Positions 9,958-17,937 of a stretch of 64,000 nucleotides of DNA are shown here, piece by piece. Source of the DNA: DASYTH01 sp035762905 (GTDB taxonomy: Bacteria; Actinomycetota; Actinomycetes; Mycobacteriales; Pseudonocardiaceae); the NCBI RefSeq assembly GCF_035762905.1, contig NZ_DASUCC010000155.1:1-64000 (forward strand), written 5' to 3'. Position 1 is the first letter of the stretch. Each line of letters opens with the position of its first letter. The notes beneath the pieces are model-generated. The model was not told where the DNA came from. It saw only the letters and a list, made by a program, of their open reading frames with translations, and did no database searches. A program made the translations under genes and the position numbers.

Positions 9958-9962
9958 CCCGG

Positions 9963-11204
9963 ATGAGCGGTCCGGTGACCGAGCCGGCGATGCTGGTGGA
10001 GCGGATCTTCCGGGAGCACCGGGCGCGGATGCTCGCCGCCCTGGTGCGGGTCCTGGGGGATTTCGAGCTGGCCGAGGATGCGCTGCAGGAAGCCTGCGCC
10101 GTGGCGTTGACGCACTGGCGGACGCGCACGCCGGACGACCCGATTGCGTGGCTGCTCACCGCGGCCCGCAACCGCGCGATCGATCGGTTGCGGCGCGCCC
10201 GGCTGGGCGCGGCGAAGCAGGAGCAGGTCGCGGGTGAGCCGAGGGCCGAGACGATGACCGGGTTCGACGAGAATCTGCTGGACGCCGTGGGGGACGAGCG
10301 GCTGAGCCTGATCTTCACCTGCTGCCACCCGGCGTTGGCCCCCGAGGCGCGGATCGCGTTGACCCTGCAAGCGGTGGTCGGGCTGACCGCCGGGCAGATC
10401 GCCCGGGTGTTCCTGGTCAGCGAGGCCACCCTGGCCCAGCGCCTGGTCCGGGCCAAACGCAAGATCCGCGACGCCGGCATCCGCCTCGCGGTTCCGGCCG
10501 ACCATCGGCTGCCCGAGCGGCTGGCCGAGGTGCTGACGGTGGTGTATCTGATCTTCACCCAGGGCTACACCGCCACCGCCGACACCGCCGAGTACCGGCA
10601 GTTGCGGGCCGAGGCGATCCGGCTGGGCAAGCTGATCGCCGCGCTCATGCCCGACGAACCCGAAGCCCTCGGCCTGGTCGCGCTGCTGCTCCTGCACGAC
10701 TCGCGGGCCGCCGCCCGCTACGGCCCGTCCGGCGAGGTGGTGCTGCTGGCCGATCAGGACCGCACCCGCTGGGACCGCGCCGAGATCACCGAAGCCATCG
10801 GGCTGCTCGGTAGGGCGCTGCGGCACGACCGACCCGGCCCGTACCAGTTGCAGGCCGCGATCGCCGCGCTGCACGCCCAGGCGGCCTCGGCCGCGACCAC
10901 CGACTGGCCGCGCATCGCCGCCCTGTACGAAGAGTTGCTCGCGGTGGCGCCGTCACCGGTCATCGCCCTCAACCACGCCGTCGCGGTCGCCATGACCGAC
11001 GGCCCGGCGGCCGGGCTGACGCTGATCGAGCAGATCGACGGCCTGGCCGGCTACCACCTGTTCCACGCCGCCCGCGCCGACCTGCTGCGCCGCCTCGACC
11101 GCACCGACGAGGCCGCCACCGCCTACCGGGCCGCCCACGAACTCGCCACCAACCCGGCCGACCGCCGCTTCCTGGCCGGCCGGCTGCTCGCCCTCGACAC
11201 CTGA
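9963..11204 (+). CDS. ECF42-type RNA polymerase sigma factor with C-terminal TPR-like extension
   Basis: The 413-residue protein has sigma region 2 (about 10-80: IFREHRARMLAALVRVLGDF, EDALQEACAVAL, NRAIDRLRRAR), region 4 (about 115-165: LSLIFTCCHPALAPEARIAL, VSEATLAQRLVRAKRKI) and a roughly 220-residue helical C-terminal extension. This architecture and the adjacent DGPF gene define ECF group 42, which lacks a classical anti-sigma factor and uses its own C-terminal domain in control. It directs RNA polymerase to a small regulon, often including its DGPF partners. The signal is unknown. The AhpD-like gene follows 9 bases later and is probably in the same operon. Confidence 0.92.
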   Translation: MSGPVTEPAMLVERIFREHRARMLAALVRVLGDFELAEDALQEACAVALTHWRTRTPDDPIAWLLTAARNRAIDRLRRARLGAAKQEQVAGEPRAETMTGFDENLLDAVGDERLSLIFTCCHPALAPEARIALTLQAVVGLTAGQIARVFLVSEATLAQRLVRAKRKIRDAGIRLAVPADHRLPERLAEVLTVVYLIFTQGYTATADTAEYRQLRAEAIRLGKLIAALMPDEPEALGLVALLLLHDSRAAARYGPSGEVVLLADQDRTRWDRAEITEAIGLLGRALRHDRPGPYQLQAAIAALHAQAASAATTDWPRIAALYEELLAVAPSPVIALNHAVAVAMTDGPAAGLTLIEQIDGLAGYHLFHAARADLLRRLDRTDEAATAYRAAHELATNPADRRFLAGRLLALDT

Positions 11205-11213
11205 GGAGTCGCC

Positions 11214-12071
11214 GTGCGACTGTCCATTCTCGACCACGGTCACCGCCTGCGGGCCCGACTGTTCCTCTCCGCCACCTCGCGAGACGCGCCGGACGTGCCG
11301 CGCATGCTGCTCTACCGCCCGGACTTCGTCGCCCGACCACTGCTGGCCATCACCGCCCCGGCGATGCGCGGACCCTCCTACTGGACCGCCGCCGAACGCG
11401 AGTACCTGGCCATGACCACCGCCGCGCGCCACGAGTGCCCGTTCTGCGTGACCACCCACACCGAACTGATCCGCATCGCCGGCCACGGCGAGATCGACCC
11501 CGACGACCCGACCAGCCCCCGCCCCGAACTACGCGCGGTCCGCGCCTTCCTCGACACCCTGCACACCGCGCCGGACACCGCCACCCCACCCGCCGATCTC
11601 CCCGAGGAAGCGGTGCGCGAGGCGCTGCGGGTGGGCCTGGTGTGGGACATCGTCAACCGGCTGGCCAACGCCTTCGGCTTCACCCTGCGCGGCGACCAAC
11701 TGCACAGCGGCACCCGCGCCCTGCACCGCTTCGGCTATCGCTTCCCCGGCTTCCTGCTCGCCGGCGGCGACCGCACCGACCACGGCGACCCGATCGCCAC
11801 CCTGCGCCACGCCGTGTTCACCGCCCCCGCCACCACCGGCCCGGCCCTGCGCACCGCCGCCGGCACCGGCACCGAACTCGCCGAACCCTGGCAGACCTAC
11901 ACCGCGCTCGTGCGTGAGACCTCCCACCAGATCACCGACGCCGACCTCGACCGCCTCACCGCCGCCGGGCACACCGAGGACGAGATCTTCGAGGTGACCG
12001 TCGCCGCCGCAGTCGGCGCCGCCCTGGCCACCTACGACACCGGTGACCGGCTGCTGGCCCGGAAATCCTGA
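11214..12071 (+). CDS. Carboxymuconolactone decarboxylase / AhpD-like protein
   Basis: The 285-residue protein contains the AhpD-type redox motif CPFCVTTH (about residues 76-83), with the upstream REYLAMTTAARHE helix expected for the fold. A second helical half ends with EIFEVTVAAAVGAALATYD, so it may be a two-domain CMD protein. AhpD-type proteins reduce disulfides or peroxides through the CxxC pair. The GTG start at 11214 follows GAGGAG in the stop region of the sigma gene. Co-transcription suggests it is a target or effector of the ECF42 module. The exact substrate is unknown. Confidence 0.85.
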   Translation: MRLSILDHGHRLRARLFLSATSRDAPDVPRMLLYRPDFVARPLLAITAPAMRGPSYWTAAEREYLAMTTAARHECPFCVTTHTELIRIAGHGEIDPDDPTSPRPELRAVRAFLDTLHTAPDTATPPADLPEEAVREALRVGLVWDIVNRLANAFGFTLRGDQLHSGTRALHRFGYRFPGFLLAGGDRTDHGDPIATLRHAVFTAPATTGPALRTAAGTGTELAEPWQTYTALVRETSHQITDADLDRLTAAGHTEDEIFEVTVAAAVGAALATYDTGDRLLARKS

Positions 12072-12114
12072 CCCCGGGACGGTCGAGATCGCCGAGCACC
12101 GGGCCCCCGACCGG

Positions 12115-12717
12115 TCAGGCCAGGACCGGCCGCCAGGCCGCCCGCCCGAGATAGGCGAGCAAGCGGGTCTGCTCATCCGCCCCGTCCGGTGGGTCCAGTT
12201 CGGGCCCGAAGAACCCCGGCCGGCGCACCACGGAGGACCGGGCCCAGTCGAAGGCCACCGCCACCAACCGCGGATCCAACTCGACCGCCATCCCCAGCGC
12301 ATGCCCGATATCCCAGGTATGCGCCACGGTGTCGGTCACCAACAACGGAACGACCGCGATCAACGGCACCTGCCCGATCCCGGTGATCGACACCGTCCGG
12401 CCCAACGCCTCGTCGGTCAACGCCGCCACCGACTCCGCCCGCGCCGCCCGCCAGGCCGCCACGGGGTCATCCCCGGCAACCGGCGCCGGATGCGGTGAGC
12501 CGGGCGCCCCGGTCGGCGGCGGATCCGCCTCCCCCGTGGCCCATGCCCGCAGCTGCCACTGCGCCCAGATCACGTGCCCGGCCACATCCCGCACCGTCCA
12601 CTCCGCACACGCCGACGACGACTCCCACCGATCGGCCGGCACCGCGGCCAGCACCCCGTCGAACCCGTCCTGCGCCAACCGGTACCGCTCCATCGAGTCC
12701 GCACCATCCCTGATCAC
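12115..12717 (-). CDS. Mycothiol-dependent maleylpyruvate isomerase-family (DinB-like) protein
   Basis: The 200-residue protein begins MERYRLAQDGFDGVLAAVP after a short lead and has SACAEWTVRDVAGHVIWAQ, the helical N-terminal motif of the mycothiol-dependent isomerase family, plus VTDTVAHTWDIGHALG, which contributes the metal-binding histidines. Such enzymes use mycothiol for isomerisation or conjugation. The GTG at 12717 has AAAGGG seven bases upstream. The gene is convergent with the AhpD-like gene, with 43 bases between them. The substrate cannot be inferred. Confidence 0.8.
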   Translation of the reverse strand: MIRDGADSMERYRLAQDGFDGVLAAVPADRWESSSACAEWTVRDVAGHVIWAQWQLRAWATGEADPPPTGAPGSPHPAPVAGDDPVAAWRAARAESVAALTDEALGRTVSITGIGQVPLIAVVPLLVTDTVAHTWDIGHALGMAVELDPRLVAVAFDWARSSVVRRPGFFGPELDPPDGADEQTRLLAYLGRAAWRPVLA

Positions 12718-12823
12718 CACAGCACCCTTTCCTCGAAGGTCCGCACGACTCGAGGACGATCGACCACGGGCGAACTCGACACCCTCCAACCAACATTCAG
12801 CACAAGCCATACAACGCTGTTCC

Positions 12824-13588
12824 TTACGGCTGAACGTGCTCGTTGTGGTCGAGGCGGTTGGTCGGCGCCGGGCAGCAGTCGCAGCCGGGCCCGCACCCGC
12901 AGGCATCGGCATCCCGTTCGGCGGCCGTGGCACCGGCGTCGGCCAGGACCGGCACCGCGCAGCATGCCTCGCCGCGCCAGGCGTCGCGGCCTTCCTTGAG
13001 CGCGATCGCGGCGATGACCAGGGCGGCCACCGGGTCGGCCCAGGACCAGCCGAACAGGCTGTTGAGGCCGAGCCCGACCAGCAACACCGCGGACAGGTAG
13101 GTGCACAGCAGGGTTTGCTTGGAGTCGGCCACCGCCGAGGCCGAGCCCAGTTCGCGGCCGGCGCGCCGCTGGGCAGCGGACAGCACGGGCATCACGGCGA
13201 GGCTGACCGCGGCCAGGATCAACCCGACGGTGGAGTGGTCGGCCTGGGCGGCACCGAGCAGGGTGCGGATCGATTCGATGGTGATGTAGGCGGCCAGGAC
13301 GAAGAACGACACCGCGATGATCCGCAGCGTGGTCTTCTCCCGCACCTGCCGCACGGCGTGCTCACGGGCCGAGAACTGCCAGGCGACCGCGGCGGCCGAG
13401 GACACCTCGATCACCGAGTCCAGCCCGAACCCGATCAGCGCGGTGGAGGAGGCGATGGTGCCGGCGGTGATCGCCACGACGGCTTCGATGACGTTGTAGG
13501 TGATGGTCGCGGCGACCAGCCACCGCACCCGCCGGGCCAGCACCGACCGCCGCGCCGGCGAGGTGGTGACCTGGGCAGTGGCGGCCAT
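12824..13588 (-). CDS. Cation diffusion facilitator-like metal efflux transporter
   Basis: The 254-residue membrane protein has about six helices. Residues TYNVIEAVVAITAG and GFGLDSVIEVSSA contain the paired acidic residues of the metal site, as in the cation efflux family. A cysteine- and histidine-rich tail (ACGCGPGCDCCPAP, then DHNEH) is a likely cytoplasmic metal-binding segment. The ATG at 13588 overlaps the stop codon of the upstream CmtR-like gene (ATGA), indicating translational coupling. Efflux of Cd, Pb, Zn or a similar soft metal is inferred from the regulator. Confidence 0.88.
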   Translation of the reverse strand: MAATAQVTTSPARRSVLARRVRWLVAATITYNVIEAVVAITAGTIASSTALIGFGLDSVIEVSSAAAVAWQFSAREHAVRQVREKTTLRIIAVSFFVLAAYITIESIRTLLGAAQADHSTVGLILAAVSLAVMPVLSAAQRRAGRELGSASAVADSKQTLLCTYLSAVLLVGLGLNSLFGWSWADPVAALVIAAIALKEGRDAWRGEACCAVPVLADAGATAAERDADACGCGPGCDCCPAPTNRLDHNEHVQP

Positions 13589-13935
13589 CAGCAGCACTCC
13601 TCGGTCTCGGCCGTGGGGCACGCCTGGGGGTCGACGGTCAACACGAGGCCGAGCAGGTCGCCAAGCGCATGGGCCAGCTTCGGCTCGGCCAGCTCGTAGC
13701 GGGTCCGGCGACCCTCGGGGACCGCGACGACCAGCCCGCAGCCGCGCAGACAGGCCAGGTGGTTGGACAAATTGGGGCGCGTCACAGCGAGGGTGTCGGC
13801 CAGCACGGCCGGGTAGGCCGGACCGTCCCGCAACACCAGCAGAATCCGGGCGCGGGTCGGATCCGACAGAGCGTGGCCGAACCGGGCCAACACCTCAGCA
13901 TGGGTCGCGACTCTCAACACCCCGCGACAGTACAT
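13588..13935 (-). CDS. cmtR: CmtR-like ArsR/SmtB metal-sensing repressor
   Basis: The 115-residue winged-helix protein contains ALSDPTRARILLVL, the recognition helix region TRPNLSNHLACLRGCGLVV, and a C-terminal LTVDPQAC. The two cysteines in CLRGC plus the later Cys match the three ligands (Cys57, Cys61, Cys102) of mycobacterial CmtR, a Cd(II)/Pb(II) sensor. The order regulator then efflux pump, with ATGA overlap, indicates autoregulated derepression by metal. No clear Shine-Dalgarno precedes the ATG, so the message may be leaderless; a downstream GTG is possible. Two GTTCAG repeats lie just upstream and could be part of the operator. Confidence 0.88.
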   Translation of the reverse strand: MYCRGVLRVATHAEVLARFGHALSDPTRARILLVLRDGPAYPAVLADTLAVTRPNLSNHLACLRGCGLVVAVPEGRRTRYELAEPKLAHALGDLLGLVLTVDPQACPTAETEECC

Positions 13936-14370
13936 CAAACGCTGAACTCAGGAAGGGCTGAACAAGCTGACCGGACAGGCATGGGAGAGGTTCCTTCCGA
14001 GCGGGTCGGGTTACCTCATGTCATAACCGACCGCCGGAGCCCATACATGATCAATTCCAATATCGGGAAAATACTGGGCTCCACCACGGCTCCTGCGCTC
14101 GGCCGATTGTCCACTATTCGGGAAAGCCACGTGATTGCCTGCTGCGCCGCCCGGGTCGGCCGTTGATTCACCCCCGGGGGATGAGGAAGACCCGATGTGG
14201 CATCGCGACGATCGTCTGCACGTCCGGATCCGCACGGCTGGTCGCCGGCCCGGCCTAGTCCCAGGAGGCGCCCGATGCCCGCAGGCAGGCAGGGCCGGTG
14301 ATGGGTGGATGACCAGGATTCGGATCCACGTTCCGGGAAGCAGCGCGGCTGTTGAGGCGGTCGGGGTTAC
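13936..14370. other. Divergent intergenic region upstream of the MFS exporter
   Basis: About 430 bases between the leftward cmtR and the rightward exporter. The first 200 bases are comparatively AT-rich (ACATGATCAATTCCAATATC) and should hold both promoters. The last part may encode the short peptide listed at 14195-14374. I see no RNA gene or repeat. Confidence 0.45.
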
Positions 14371-14374
14371 ATGA
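14195..14374 (+). CDS. Possible short leader ORF overlapping the exporter start
   Basis: A 59-codon frame begins ATGTGGCATCGCGACGATCG after GAGGAAG at suitable spacing. Its TGA overlaps the exporter ATG as ATGA. The peptide is arginine-rich (MWHRDDRLHVRIRTAGRRPG) and resembles nothing I know. It could be a translational-coupling leader, or it could be chance. Confidence 0.3.
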   Translation: MWHRDDRLHVRIRTAGRRPGLVPGGARCPQAGRAGDGWMTRIRIHVPGSSAAVEAVGVT

Positions 14375-15972
14375 CCGACGATGCGGGCACGGGCGGCGCT
14401 GGGCGGGAAGACGGTCACCAGCGGCGGCTTGCGCTCCTCCTGGCGATGGCGATGTTCGTGCTCGTCGTCGATACCTCGCTGATGAACGTGTCGATCTCGT
14501 CGGTGGTCCGTGATCTGGACGCGACCGCCAGCGGTGTCCAGTCGGCGATCGCGCTCGAGGCGCTGGTATCGGCCGCGTTCATCCTGATCGGCGGCAAGGT
14601 CGGCGATCTCATCGGTCGCAAGCGGGCGTACGTGTTGGGTCTGCTCGGCTATGCGATCGGCGCGCTGGCGATGGCGTTCGCCCAGAGTCTCGTTGCGGTG
14701 ATCGTCTTCTGGGCGGTGCTGGGTGGAATCGGCGCATCGCTTCTGCTGCCGGGAATGCAGTCCCTCATCCACGGCAACTTCGTCGGCGCGGCGCAAACGA
14801 GGGTCTATGCCCTGGTCGGGGCGGCGGCAGCGATCGCCGCCGCGGTCGGACCGCTGCTCGGCGGGTTCATCACCACCTTCCTCTCCTGGCGGGTCGCGTT
14901 TGGACTCGAGTTCGTCATCATCGCGATCGTGCTGTCCGGTATCGGCCTGATCCGCGACGTGCCCTACACCGGCCCGCGCGCCATCGACACGGTTGGGGCG
15001 CTGCTGTCGGTCCTGGGCATGGGCGGCATCGTGCTGGGCATCCTGGTGTGGCAGGAAGGCGGGGAATACGTCCTGGCGCTCATCGGGATCGGAGTGATCG
15101 CGATGGGCGCACTGGTGTGGTGGCTGGCGCGGCGCAAGCGTCGAGGGAAGCCGACACTGCTTGACCCGGATTTGTTCACCTCAAGCATGTTCAAGCTGGG
15201 GATCTCCCAGCAGATGCTCCAACAGATCGCCCTGGGCGGCACGATGATCGCGCTGCCGATCTACCTGCAGATGGTGCTCGAGTACAACGCGTTGCAGGCC
15301 GGCCTGTCCCTCGCTCCGCTCTCCCTGAGCATGTTCGGCATCGCATTGCTCGCCGGGAAGAGAGCAGGAAAACGCCGCCCCAGCAGCATCATCCGGATGG
15401 GATTCCTGCTGCTCACCGTCGGCATCGCCCTGCTGATCCCGATCGTCCCCCGGGCCGAGTTCGGCTGGGCACTCGTGCTCCCGCTCGTGATCGCGGGATC
15501 AGGTCTGGGACTGCTGGTGTCCCAACTCAACAACTACACGCTGTCCCCGATCTCGGATGAGCGGGTCAGTGAGGCCGCCGGCACGAACTCCGCGGCCGGT
15601 TCGTTCGGGCTGTCCTTCGGCCTGGCGTTCGCCGGCGCGATCATGCTCGCGACCCTGTCCATCGGATTCACCGCGATGGCCGAAGACAGCACCGTGCTGC
15701 CCGCAGCCGACCAGCACCAGGTCGCACAGCGACTGGAAGAAGACGCGCAAGTCATGAGCAACACGCAACTCCAAGGACTGCTCGTCGACCAGCCACAGGA
15801 GATTCAGGACGAGATCATCCGCATCAACACCGCCACCCGACCGCTCGCCCTGCAGGTGGCCTTGCTCATTCCCCTCCTGGCCGGCCTCATCGGCTTCCTC
15901 AACTCATTCCGCATGATGCGCCTACCCGACCCCGCCTCCTCAAGTTCCAGCGAGGGAAAGACCCTCGGCTGA
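14371..15972 (+). CDS. DHA2-family (14-TM) MFS drug exporter
   Basis: The 533-residue protein has about 14 hydrophobic segments. Early features are VVDTSLMNVSISSVVRDL (motif D1-like, helix 1), the loop motif GKVGDLIGRKRAYVLG (motif A) and GASLLLPGMQSLIHG (motif C region), all typical of QacA/EmrB-type proton-driven multidrug exporters. A periplasmic loop with AEDSTVLPAADQHQV precedes the last helix, which ends in a Ser-rich tail. The start overlaps a possible leader stop codon. Substrates are unknown, and no regulator of the TetR or MarR kind is adjacent. Confidence 0.9.
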   Translation: MTDDAGTGGAGREDGHQRRLALLLAMAMFVLVVDTSLMNVSISSVVRDLDATASGVQSAIALEALVSAAFILIGGKVGDLIGRKRAYVLGLLGYAIGALAMAFAQSLVAVIVFWAVLGGIGASLLLPGMQSLIHGNFVGAAQTRVYALVGAAAAIAAAVGPLLGGFITTFLSWRVAFGLEFVIIAIVLSGIGLIRDVPYTGPRAIDTVGALLSVLGMGGIVLGILVWQEGGEYVLALIGIGVIAMGALVWWLARRKRRGKPTLLDPDLFTSSMFKLGISQQMLQQIALGGTMIALPIYLQMVLEYNALQAGLSLAPLSLSMFGIALLAGKRAGKRRPSSIIRMGFLLLTVGIALLIPIVPRAEFGWALVLPLVIAGSGLGLLVSQLNNYTLSPISDERVSEAAGTNSAAGSFGLSFGLAFAGAIMLATLSIGFTAMAEDSTVLPAADQHQVAQRLEEDAQVMSNTQLQGLLVDQPQEIQDEIIRINTATRPLALQVALLIPLLAGLIGFLNSFRMMRLPDPASSSSSEGKTLG

Positions 15973-15995
15973 CTCCGCGCCCGCACCCGGTCGGG

Positions 15996-16664
15996 TCAAA
16001 CGGCGGTGAGCAGCGCGTCGAGCGGCCGAGGCAAGGTGTCCCGGCCCACCGCCGCCTCGACCAGCAGCCGGGCGTAGCGCAGGTTGCGGACCGAACTGCT
16101 GCGCACGAACCGGTACAGCTGCGCTCCGGGCTGCCGGCCGCGCCAGGCCGGCTGGCTTTGAAAAGACCGGAACGAGCGGAGGTCACCCTGCGCGTCGAAG
16201 AGTGCTTCCACTCCGGCGGTGCCCACCGCGCGAATCAGCTCCTCCTCCAGATCGTTGACGCAGCAGTAGAACCCGAGCTGCTCCAGGTCGGTCCGGGTGC
16301 GGGGGGAGCCGACCTGCAGCGCGACCAGACCGCGCCGGAATACCTCCTCCTCACGAAGGTCGTACAGACCGGCGAGTCGCACCCGGGTGCCCAGCGGGCC
16401 CAAATTCGTCAGCACCCGGCCGATCGCGTGCGCCCCGCCGATCGGCATGACCACGATCCGCTCCGCCTCGAGATCCCGGCCGCGGCCCACGGCGGCCGTT
16501 TCCAGTGCGATCTGGTCGCTGATGCCCTCGACGAGCACCACGGCCACGGCGTTGTCGACCTTCGCCACGGCCCGGGCCGTGGCGCGAACCGTGGCGTCAG
16601 GACCACTGTCGTAGCCGTCGAGCACCCTGCGGGCCAGCTCACGGCGCGTGGGGCGATCCATCAT
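15996..16664 (-). CDS. Stand-alone OLD-type TOPRIM-domain protein
   Basis: The 222-residue protein has a short N-terminal helix and then AVVLVEGISDQIALETAA, the EGxxD signature of the TOPRIM fold as found in OLD-family nucleases, followed by ERIVVMPIGGAHAIG and GLYDLREEE, which supply the second acidic cluster. No ATPase domain is fused or adjacent, so this is a TOPRIM-only version. OLD TOPRIM domains cleave DNA with metal ions; activity here is inferred, not shown. It is convergent with the exporter and has GGAG a few bases upstream of the ATG. Confidence 0.75.
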   Translation of the reverse strand: MMDRPTRRELARRVLDGYDSGPDATVRATARAVAKVDNAVAVVLVEGISDQIALETAAVGRGRDLEAERIVVMPIGGAHAIGRVLTNLGPLGTRVRLAGLYDLREEEVFRRGLVALQVGSPRTRTDLEQLGFYCCVNDLEEELIRAVGTAGVEALFDAQGDLRSFRSFQSQPAWRGRQPGAQLYRFVRSSSVRNLRYARLLVEAAVGRDTLPRPLDALLTAV

Positions 16665-16856
16665 GACTCCGCTCCGGTTTGGCCAGGCTTGGGCTGGTCA
16701 GATGTTCGGGGTTCTTCGTGCGTCCTCTCTGTCGCTACCAGTGGATTCAACACTTGTGAAACGTTTCGCGCACCGCCGGTGGGCATGCTCTGGATCACCG
16801 CCGGCTCGCGGAGCGGGCTGCGGCACAGTCGCGTATTCGATTTCGGGAGACAAGGT

Positions 16857-17588
16857 ATGACGTCCACACCTGACCGCCGCAGCTCCGGCCGTGCGCAGGC
16901 GACGGACGAGGGCTGGCGGCGCGGGTTCGCCGAGCCGGACTTCGAGGAGGACGAGGGCCGGCGCGGTGGCGCGAGGGCGGCGGCAGCGCGGTCCGATGTG
17001 GACGATGTCGGTCCCGGTGTGTTCGAGGGCGTCGACGACCACGGCGTCATCACGGTGACCGTCGACCGATCCGGTCGGGTGGCCGATGTGGTGGTCCCGC
17101 CGACCTGGCGCGGCGGCGGCGCCCTCGAACCACGCGAGCTGGGTCACGCCCTGTGCACCGCCGCGAACAACGCGCTATTGAGCCAACTCGCCGACACGCT
17201 GCGACGCCTGGATGCCGGTCCGGTCGCGCCGAAGAGAACGAGCCTGGTGCCGCCCGAGGTGTCGATGAGTGAGGTTGCCGACCTGTTCAACCGGTTCGAG
17301 CGGGACTTCGAGACCTACCGCACGCGGCTCGAGGAGGCGCTGAACGTCACCGGCGTCGGGACGGGCCCCAACGGCCGGGTGACGGTGACCATGGAACCGG
17401 GACGGGTCGTCGAGGTGACGGCCGACCCGCGGTGGGCGTCGCACTCCAGGCACACCGAGATCCGCGCCGAAGCCCTCCGGGCCTTCCGGTCCGCCGTTGC
17501 CAAGCTCGGCAACCCCGACCCGAACGCGGTCCCGCTCCCGCCGTCGCTCGCGAGACTCCGGGAACTGGCGCGGGGACCGGTCAACTGA
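16857..17588 (+). CDS. Tandem YbaB/EbfC-like protein of an ESX-like cluster
   Basis: The 243-residue protein has an acidic, Arg-rich N-terminus (about 1-55) and then two related halves. Half one is GVITVTVDRSGRVADVVVPP with a following helix ALCTAANNALLSQLADTL. Half two is GRVTVTMEPGRVVEVTADPR with RAEALRAFRSAVAKL. Each resembles the beta-beta-helix unit of YbaB/EbfC-like proteins that accompany WXG100 genes in actinomycetes. GGGAGA lies upstream of the ATG at 16857. It is followed 28 bases later by a WXG-type gene and probably belongs to the same operon. A DNA-binding role is possible but not demonstrated. Confidence 0.65.
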   Translation: MTSTPDRRSSGRAQATDEGWRRGFAEPDFEEDEGRRGGARAAAARSDVDDVGPGVFEGVDDHGVITVTVDRSGRVADVVVPPTWRGGGALEPRELGHALCTAANNALLSQLADTLRRLDAGPVAPKRTSLVPPEVSMSEVADLFNRFERDFETYRTRLEEALNVTGVGTGPNGRVTVTMEPGRVVEVTADPRWASHSRHTEIRAEALRAFRSAVAKLGNPDPNAVPLPPSLARLRELARGPVN

Positions 17589-17616
17589 GTCCGGACGACA
17601 GCCGAAGGGAAGGCGT

Positions 17617-17937
17617 ATGACGCCGCCTGTTCAAGTCGCGTGTGACGCACTGGTGGGGGACGCGGACAAATGGAAGGCCGCCTCCGACGCGATGGCGGGC
17701 GCGGCGCGGGCCGCCGGGAACCTCGCCATGAACGAGGGCCAGTTCGGCCAGTGGGCCGAGCGGCGCGGGGTGATCCGGGCGTATTTGGCGCTGCAGCAGA
17801 AGTTCACCGCCTTGGCCCAGGGCGCGTCTGCCGAGTTCGACGCGATCTCCACGACGCTGAGGGAGGTCGCCCGCACTTATCTCGCGGAGGACGAGGCCGG
17901 CGCGCACGACATGCGCCGAATCGAGGAGCACCTCTGA
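17617..17937 (+). CDS. WXG100-like (ESX-type) small helical protein
   Basis: The 106-residue, Ala-rich helical protein has DKWKAASDAMAGAARAAG and a tight-turn candidate, GQFGQWAERRG, between two helices, with a C-terminal YLAEDEAGAHDMRRIEEHL. Length and pattern fit ESX-secreted WXG100 or ESX-1-associated proteins, which form helical hairpins exported by type VII secretion. AAGGGAAGG precedes the ATG at 17617. The stop codon overlaps the next gene's ATG (TGATGA). A canonical WxG is not present, so the assignment rests on context and helix pattern. Confidence 0.65.
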   Translation: MTPPVQVACDALVGDADKWKAASDAMAGAARAAGNLAMNEGQFGQWAERRGVIRAYLALQQKFTALAQGASAEFDAISTTLREVARTYLAEDEAGAHDMRRIEEHL

